Shown here one piece after another: positions 63,301-64,000 of a stretch of 64,000 nucleotides of DNA. The position numbers and the translations under genes are program-made. This DNA comes from JAPWJZ01 sp965279315 (GTDB lineage: Bacteria; Pseudomonadota; Alphaproteobacteria; Micavibrionales; UBA2020): positions 2,418,001 through 2,482,000 of the forward strand of contig OZ257145.1 of NCBI GenBank assembly GCA_965279315.1, read 5' to 3'. Under the pieces are notes generated by a model, which had not been told where the DNA came from, searched no databases, and saw only the letters and a program-made list of their open reading frames with translations. Positions within the stretch are counted from its first letter, which is position 1. Every line of letters starts with the position of its first letter.

Positions 63301-64000
63301 CCGTGCCGGAAATGCTCGACAGCACGATTTCGGCGAAGTTGTTGCCGGTCGATCCGCTGATCTCCCCGCCCCCGCCGTCGGCGTTGAGGGTGATGTTGAC
63401 GACCTGGCTGGTGGTAGAGGTCGGGTTCGACCCCACGCCCACCGTGCCAGTGCTACCGTTATTGGCAGCGATGATGCCCGCAGTGGTGATTCCGTTGGAC
63501 GTGCCCGTGGGCTGCACAGGCTCGCAGACCGAATAGCTGCCTGCTGCGAGGCCGGAGAAGAGGTAGTTGCCGACCGAGTCCGTGACTTGCGTGTCGAGCA
63601 GCGCCCCGCCGCACGTTGCGCCAGTATGCAGTTCCACCGTCGTGCCGGAAATAGGTGCGTCGATGCCGGAAGTGAACACGCCGTCCGGCGTCACATTCGC
63701 ATCTTGGAACACGCGGCCCGAAATGAAACCGAGCGAGCTGACCGTCAGGGTTGCGTTCGCAGGGTTCTGGCTGTTGCCGAAATTCGTCTGCAGGCGGCCA
63801 GCCGGGATGTTGTTGGTATGCACGCCCGCCACGGATGCCGTGACGCTGACAGTGATATAGCAGCCGCCGACCGGAATGCTGGCGCCGTTGGCGTAGCTGA
63901 TGGTTGCAGCGCCAGCCGCCGCCGTCACAGCACCAGGGCAGGTTTTCACGACGTTGGGCGTGCCGGCGACCAGCACGGGGCCGGGCGCGGTCGGCAGGTT
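60302..64000 (-). CDS. Giant DUF11/SdrD-like repeat protein, 5' end off the window
   Basis: The frame is open to base 64000; 1,232 residues are visible. From the edge: part of a DUF11-type unit, three SdrD B-like (Cna-B fold) repeats each ending NNFAEI, a DUF11 unit (DLTITKAHTPSGFGEGSDTG; VDTLPAGMTV), a further SdrD-like and a carboxypeptidase-like domain, another DUF11 unit (PYVITLRNTLGAALSNIDII), a final SdrD unit (GKVFDDKNTNGYQDQGEPGIP) and an OmpA-like end (WQQQIAALPEKLRDRPGVLR). Calcium-binding-like DxDxNG runs (DVNNNGVQNGAD) are present. It is probably a secreted or outer-membrane-tethered adhesin, coupled to the OmpA-barrel gene by an overlapping stop/start. Confidence 0.85.
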   Translation of the reverse strand, partial: NLPTAPGPVLVAGTPNVVKTCPGAVTAAAGAATISYANGASIPVGGCYITVSVTASVAGVHTNNIPAGRLQTNFGNSQNPANATLTVSSLGFISGRVFQDANVTPDGVFTSGIDAPISGTTVELHTGATCGGALLDTQVTDSVGNYLFSGLAAGSYSVCEPVQPTGTSNGITTAGIIAANNGSTGTVGVGSNPTSTTSQVVNITLNADGGGGEISGSTGNNFAEIVLSSISGTVFRDVNNNGVQNGADTGINNVTIELLDNLGAVITSTTTNGAGGYTFPNLAPGTYSVREPTQPPATSNGITTPGAVPNGGTPGTATNPATVPSAISGIILPPGTASTANNFAEIPNGRSISGNVFLDYDNSGTVNGPDHGIGTQTVNLTGTDINGTPVTATTTTDSMGAYSFTGLPAGTYTLSQPAQPTGTTNGTTTQGSTGGTASNPTATTSEILNLDLTGANNVSVENNFAEIPGAAPDLTITKAHTPSGFGEGSDTGYFTITPANIGVSDTAGVITIVDTLPAGMTVAAPATGTGWACTGAVGASSVTCTTGNVIAAGSAGNDIILRVQIAPGLAGQLLVNNAVISGGGEPPGFDGNNSDDDTVAITATANVSGTIWRDYDHDRTIGGGEPRVPGWDVELLLNGVLIRTVQTATDGTYTFTALSPGDGYQIRFREPTTDQIYGRAVPNEQGIAPANDVRDTGDATVNPGVNNGNPAGADVSSGDGTLRDITLLAGDNIIEQSLPLDPAGVVYDSITRLPVAGADVTITGPVGFNPAIHVVGGNATVTTAADGLYQFLLTAGAPAGDYTLTITTYPGGYLPLPSTIIPVCTNAVVVSPAPPDPALVQTTPLAPGAATPAHNPAACPASSAAFTPGDQVTTQHYFTFTINPATSANIVNNHIPLDPVLGGAIILTKTSPMVNVSIGQLVPYVITLRNTLGAALSNIDIIDTLPPGFKFKAGSATIDNVAIAPTLVGRALTFPNLTIGAGATRTIKLLMVVGAGVQPGEYVNRAQAFNNLVVPPTPNAVSNIATATVRVIPDPVFDCTDLIGKVFDDKNTNGYQDQGEPGIPAVRVATVNGLLVTTDAEGRFHIACAAIPDADRGSNFIMKLDERTLPTGYRVTTENPRIIRMTRGKMMKLNFGAAIHKVIRIDMRDAAFEPGTTNLRPEWQQQIAALPEKLRDRPGVLRISYVATGEGDKLARDRLKAVSKTLRDAWKKKDCCHELQIEEELVLPGKGK
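62600..63727 (-). repeat. Three tandem SdrD B-like coding repeats
   Basis: Units at 63326-63727, 62963-63316 and 62600-62950 each run from an SGxVFxD opening through a YxFxGLxAGxYxxxxPxQPxxTxNGxTT core to NNFAEI. They are about 117-134 residues long and diverged, so this is protein-level repetition rather than recent DNA duplication. Confidence 0.85.

Noticed and set aside
62600..63727. CRISPR-like or satellite repeat array
   Set aside because: The period is about 350-400 bases, units are diverged and in frame, and they match a known protein fold.

Overview
The window looks like a chromosome segment of a free-living alphaproteobacterium with GC-rich coding sequence. The pointers are a DUF2336 protein, an mlaE-mlaF-mlaD plus auxiliary-lipoprotein operon, a 2,895-residue cyclic beta-1,2-glucan synthase (NdvB/ChvB type), and a compact cheA-W-Y-B-R set. 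The species cannot be named from the sequence. The left edge cuts a photolyase gene and the right edge cuts a giant repeat-rich surface protein gene.

Layout. 0-7 kb (minus strand): photolyase, tryptophan 2,3-dioxygenase, an isoprenylcysteine-methyltransferase-like protein, a DUF3833 gene remnant, an FAD oxidoreductase fused to a Rieske-like domain, and an EEP-phosphatase/cardiolipin-synthase pair like ybhP-clsB. 7-11 kb: an Mla-type lipid transport operon and a cold-shock gene with its own promoter and terminator. 11-16.5 kb: envelope and stress proteins, including a 24-residue membrane peptide gene, a GH5-like glycosidase, AsmA and a TVP38-family protein. 16.5-26 kb: an RfbA-like nucleotidyltransferase followed by ndvB. 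26-34 kb: seven tightly coupled genes, argG-argH-X-argC-argB-argD-argF, where X is an uncharacterised P-loop protein. 34-37.5 kb: DUF2336 and a TonB receptor. 37.6-47.1 kb: YfiR, a methyl-accepting protein, two matching stand-alone receivers, the chemotaxis operon, and a REC-REC-degenerate-GGDEF protein. 47-51.4 kb: a truncated hydrolase, a DUF2167/site-2-protease pair, a lipoprotein esterase and a TetR regulator. 51.5-55.8 kb: a lipid-modification operon (flavoprotein, DUF1365, CFA-synthase-like, chalcone-isomerase-like, DUF3833) facing the TetR gene across a clear operator. 55.8-64 kb: a degraded tRNA-Leu 3' half, an AT-rich gap, and two overlapping genes for a DUF11/SdrD-like protein and an OmpA-plus-beta-barrel outer-membrane protein.

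Themes. Much of the window concerns the cell envelope: lipid transport and modification, periplasmic glucan, and surface adhesin-like proteins. Signalling genes (chemotaxis and a probable c-di-GMP reader) lie between them. The photolyase at the left edge and the CFA-type cluster on the right belong to gene sets that often travel together in light or singlet-oxygen responses, and the DUF3833 fragment beside the photolyase is a visible link between the two ends. The best candidate for new biology is the P-loop protein locked into the arginine operon. The giant surface-protein pair and the possible integration scar beside it come next.
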